The notes beneath the pieces are model-generated. The model saw nothing but the letters and a program-made list of their open reading frames with translations, had not been told where the DNA came from and ran no database searches. 64,000 bases of DNA, taken from positions 1 through 64,000 of the forward strand of contig CAZXPY010000004.1 of assembly GCA_964643435.1 (NCBI GenBank). Direction: 5' to 3'. Below, piece after piece: positions 61,931-64,000 of this stretch. The stretch is from CAZXPY01 sp964643435 (lineage in GTDB: Bacteria > Patescibacteriota > Microgenomatia > Woykebacterales > RBG-16-39-9b). The position numbers and the translations under genes are program-made. Within the stretch, counting starts at the first letter, position 1. The number at the start of each line of letters is the position of its first letter.

Positions 61931-61974
61931 GTTCCTAAGGGTAAAGGTAGGTTCGATTCCTACAAGGAACATCA
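61931..61974 (+). ncRNA. tRNA-like minihelix (T-arm plus acceptor only)
   Basis: GTTCCT pairs with AGGAAC and encloses a perfect T-arm (GTAGG-TTCGATT-CCTAC). The D and anticodon arms are replaced by about 10 bases (AAGGGTAAAG). It ends ATCA rather than CCA. It lies 29 nt before the 78-aa gene. Confidence 0.55.
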
Positions 61975-62002
61975 AGCTAGAGAAACGGGAGGAAAGGAGA
62001 CC

Positions 62003-62239
62003 ATGCCGAGAGATTTGGGTACTCTAAGTTTAGCTGAAATTCAGAAACTTCTTGAGCGCACGATTATTGAGGGAGAAACTCTTGAACATCGCTTAACATC
62101 TTTTACTCGCAATCAAGTCCGGGATGGGTCTCGAGCTACTAGACTTGCTTATTTGAAGCAAGTTACTATTCCACGCTACCGTGAGGAGAGAAATAGAAGA
62201 TTTAAAGATTTACGTTCTAGGATTACTCAGAGCTTGTGA
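62003..62239 (+). CDS. Small helical protein, unknown function
   Basis: 78 aa, highly charged and helical (SLAEIQKLLERTIIEGETLEHRL...YREERNRRFKDLRSRI), no membrane segment. It has a very strong SD (GGAGGAAAGGAG) and its own terminator. Strong translation signals suggest high expression. Family not recognised. Confidence 0.65.
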   Translation: MPRDLGTLSLAEIQKLLERTIIEGETLEHRLTSFTRNQVRDGSRATRLAYLKQVTIPRYREERNRRFKDLRSRITQSL

Positions 62240-62262
62240 AATTCTCACGAGCTCTTTTTTCT
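62230..62262 (+). terminator. Rho-independent terminator
   Basis: GAGCTTGTGA pairs with TCACGAGCTC, followed by TTTTTT. It overlaps the last codons of the 78-aa gene. Confidence 0.85.
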
Positions 62263-62290
62263 TGCAAACGAATTTCCTTTTAAGTATAAT
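62262..62290 (+). promoter_or_regulatory. Promoter of clpP
   Basis: TTGCAA (62262-62267), 17-nt spacer, TATAAT (62285-62290), 8 nt before the ATG. Confidence 0.7.
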
Positions 62291-62298
62291 TTGTTTCT

Positions 62299-62958
62299 AT
62301 GGAATTAATACCAATGGTGATCAAGAAAGACGCTAAAGGAGAGCGAGCTTACGATATTTACTCACGCCTTTTGGAAGAGCGAATCATTTTTATCGGTGGT
62401 CCAATTACTGATGAAACCACAAACGTTGTAATTGCCGAGCTTCTCTATTTAGAAAACGAATCAGCCGATAAAGATATAAGTATTTATATAAACTCTCCCG
62501 GAGGTCAGGTCCATTCAACCTTAGCAATTTATGATACGATGAGGTTTGTAAAACCAGATATCCAAACTGTCTGTATCGGTATGGCCGCTTCAGGTGCGGC
62601 AATTCTTTTAGCGGGTGGAACTGCCAGTAAGAGATTTGCTCTTCCTAATTCAAAAATTATGATTCACCAACCAATGAGTGAGATAAGTGGACCAGCGACT
62701 GATATTAAAATTCACACTGATGAAATCCTCAAGTTAAAGAAGAAAATCAACAAAATCTTAGCGGAACACACCTCTCAATCTTTATCAAAAATTGAAAAAG
62801 ATACTGACCGTGACTTTTTTATGACCTCATCCGAAGCTAAGGAATATGGTATAATCGATGAGGTGATTGAGAACAAGAAAACTAAGGTTAGGCGTCTGGT
62901 TTCTGTTAAACTTCCTAACCCGACTATCAGTAACAGAAGTATTAGGATATCACGCTAG
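62299..62958 (+). CDS. clpP: ATP-dependent Clp protease proteolytic subunit
   Basis: 219 aa. It has the catalytic Ser in CIGMAASGAAILLAGG, His in MIHQPMS and a late Asp (KDTDRDF); INSPGGQVHSTLAIYDTMRF is typical. ClpP forms a barrel fed by ClpX/ClpA-type ATPases. No ATPase gene is adjacent. The transcript may be leaderless. Confidence 0.95.
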   Translation: MELIPMVIKKDAKGERAYDIYSRLLEERIIFIGGPITDETTNVVIAELLYLENESADKDISIYINSPGGQVHSTLAIYDTMRFVKPDIQTVCIGMAASGAAILLAGGTASKRFALPNSKIMIHQPMSEISGPATDIKIHTDEILKLKKKINKILAEHTSQSLSKIEKDTDRDFFMTSSEAKEYGIIDEVIENKKTKVRRLVSVKLPNPTISNRSIRISR

Positions 62959-62964
62959 TTTTTA

Positions 62965-63042
62965 GGACGGTTAGCTCAGTTGGTTTAGAGCGTTGGCATG
63001 ACACGCCAGAGGCCGCAGGTTCAAATCCTGCACCGTCCACCA
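62965..63042 (+). tRNA. tRNA-Val (GAC)
   Basis: Acceptor GGACGGT/ACCGTCC, stem-loop TTGGC-ATGACAC-GCCAG, T-loop TTCAAAT, CCA encoded. Confidence 0.93.
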
Positions 63043-63049
63043 TTAATTA

Positions 63050-63298
63050 ATGAGCGAAGAATACATTGACCTAGAAAGCGCCAAAGGTCATACAAAAATT
63101 TACATCTCCACCGGCAAAATTATTCTAAATAATTTCCTTGGGGGTTTAGCCTGGGGAGTGGGAACTGTTTTAGGAGCAACTGTAATCGTCGCCACCCTCT
63201 TTTTTATCCTCGGGCAATTAGGAGCAGTCCCTTTTATCGGCGGGTTTGTTGCCGATATTATTGAAATTGTCAACAAACGCCAAGAAATATTCCCATGA
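63050..63298 (+). CDS. Small membrane protein (DUF5665-like)
   Basis: 82 aa. A polar N-terminus is followed by two hydrophobic stretches (LNNFLGGLAWGVGTVLGATVIVATLFFIL and AVPFIGGFVADIIEIV). It begins 7 nt after tRNA-Val and overlaps the thrS start (ATGA). It resembles the small DUF5665 proteins often found beside tRNA synthetase genes in Patescibacteria (from memory). Confidence 0.65.
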   Translation: MSEEYIDLESAKGHTKIYISTGKIILNNFLGGLAWGVGTVLGATVIVATLFFILGQLGAVPFIGGFVADIIEIVNKRQEIFP

Positions 63299-64000
63299 TT
63301 AATCCTAAAAAAAATAAAGTTGATCACCGCCAAATAGGTCAGGAATTAGATCTTTTCTCTTTTCACGAAGAAGCCCCAGGGGCGGTTTTTTGGCACCCAA
63401 AAGGATGGCTAATCTACCAAATTTTAGTAGATTTTATTAGAGAAAGAACCGCCAAAGAAGATTATCAAGAAATTTCAACCCCAGTGATGGTTAAAAGTAA
63501 ACTATTTAAAAAATCCGGACATTTTGAGCATTTTGGTGAAAATATATTTAATTTTAAAGTTGATAATGAGGAGTATTCTCTGAAGCCGATGAATTGTCCG
63601 GAATCAACAATCGTTTATGCCTCAAAAACCCGTAGCTATAACGACCTACCAATAAAATATAGTGATTTTGGTATCTTGCATCGCCGGGAGCTTTCTGGGG
63701 TTTTAGGAGGACTTCTGCGAATTAGGCAATTCGCAATTGATGACGCTCATCTTTTTGTGCGGGCAGATCAGATATTAGTTGAAATCCGTAAGCTTTTGAA
63801 TTTAGTAATCGATGTTTACGATTATTTGGACTTTGAACCTAAATTTTATCTTGCTACCAAACCTGATAAAGCGCTTGGGGATGAAAAAAATTGGAAAGAA
63901 GCGGAAAAATCTTTAGAGGAAGCTTTAAAGGAAGCTAAAGTTAATTACGGCCTTAAACCAAAGGAAGGCGCATTTTATGGTCCAAAAATAGATATCCATA
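63295..64000 (+). CDS. thrS: Threonyl-tRNA synthetase, 5' part, no editing domain
   Basis: 235 codons, cut by the window end. It begins MINPKKNKVDHRQIGQELDLFSFHEEAPGAVFWH, i.e. directly at the class II catalytic core. It has the Zn-ligand Cys in MNCPEST, motif 2 HRRELSGVLGGLLRIRQF and DDAHLF. The N-terminal TGS and editing domains (about 240 residues in E. coli) are absent. It overlaps the upstream gene by 4 nt. Confidence 0.93.
   Translation, partial: MINPKKNKVDHRQIGQELDLFSFHEEAPGAVFWHPKGWLIYQILVDFIRERTAKEDYQEISTPVMVKSKLFKKSGHFEHFGENIFNFKVDNEEYSLKPMNCPESTIVYASKTRSYNDLPIKYSDFGILHRRELSGVLGGLLRIRQFAIDDAHLFVRADQILVEIRKLLNLVIDVYDYLDFEPKFYLATKPDKALGDEKNWKEAEKSLEEALKEAKVNYGLKPKEGAFYGPKIDIH

Larger units (their letters stand above)
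61543..62002. other. Non-coding region before the 78-aa gene
   Basis: 460 nt holding a long-range inverted repeat (GACCCTGCA/TGCAGGGTC, about 61568-61641), a second one (CCCCGT/ACGGGG), fragments like the tRNA-associated repeats (AAATACT..GTGTTTGCG; GCAAGGG), a promoter with a terminated transcript, and a T-arm/acceptor minihelix. Confidence 0.6.

Overview
This window looks like a piece of a small, streamlined Patescibacteria/CPR genome, probably near Microgenomates. The reasons are low G+C, tightly packed and often overlapping genes, shortened versions of universal enzymes (UvrC of about 436 aa, a ThrS that starts at its catalytic core), MurT/GatD and a sortase (a Gram-positive type wall), and many one- or two-gene families of unknown function. 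The placement rests on gene content only. Five N runs (1543-1552, 10789-10888, 35055-35154, 42879-42888, 50594-50603) show that it is a scaffold.

Layout. 1-2.1 kb: a CMP-kinase-like gene, a two-gene small-protein operon, tRNA-Glu and an SDR dehydrogenase. 2.1-8.1 kb: a complete F1Fo ATP synthase operon on the minus strand, then rsmI. 8.9-22.4 kb: an Nramp-like transporter, lexA, uvrB, a 1.3-kb structured non-coding block, uvrA, a histidine kinase with its response regulator, a secreted transglutaminase-like protein and uvrC, so the nucleotide excision repair genes sit close to their likely regulator. 22.5-25.7 kb: secG, an oligopeptide-binding protein and a D,D-carboxypeptidase. 25.8-29 kb: tRNAs with a GIY-YIG gene wedged between tRNA pieces, then two divergent operons of small membrane and zinc-ribbon proteins. 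29.1-34.4 kb: cyclophilin, lon, three tRNAs, an SPFH protein, a YidC-like insertase and a receiver protein. 34.5-35.6 kb: a tRNA cluster rich in tRNA fragments.

35.5-49 kb is accessory DNA. It starts with a large serine recombinase whose reading frame runs through tRNA-Pro. It continues with a minus-strand recombination module (RarA-C-terminal-like protein, RecB-like nuclease, possible annealing protein) and then a plus-strand restriction-modification island (C5 methyltransferase, restriction enzyme, Vsr) and a toxin-antitoxin pair. 49-64 kb returns to core genes: a glycosidase, tRNAs, DUF192, a lysozyme-like protein, MurT/GatD, sortase, an RnfD-like protein, an MBL hydrolase, a matrixin-like protease, a MacB-type ABC exporter, ClpP and the start of ThrS.

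The most unusual signal is a family of short imperfect palindromes placed at tRNA genes. Copies lie beside exact duplications of tRNA 5' or 3' ends, and in three places (Lys, Val, Leu) an intact tRNA sits between the broken 5' and 3' halves of another tRNA. Two Leu-associated palindromes 4.5 kb apart agree at 46 of 47 positions. Other points worth a second look are the structured RNA region between uvrB and uvrA, which contains a possible pseudoknot, a free-standing tRNA T-arm/acceptor minihelix, and many promoters whose -10 box lies only 6-10 nt before the start codon.
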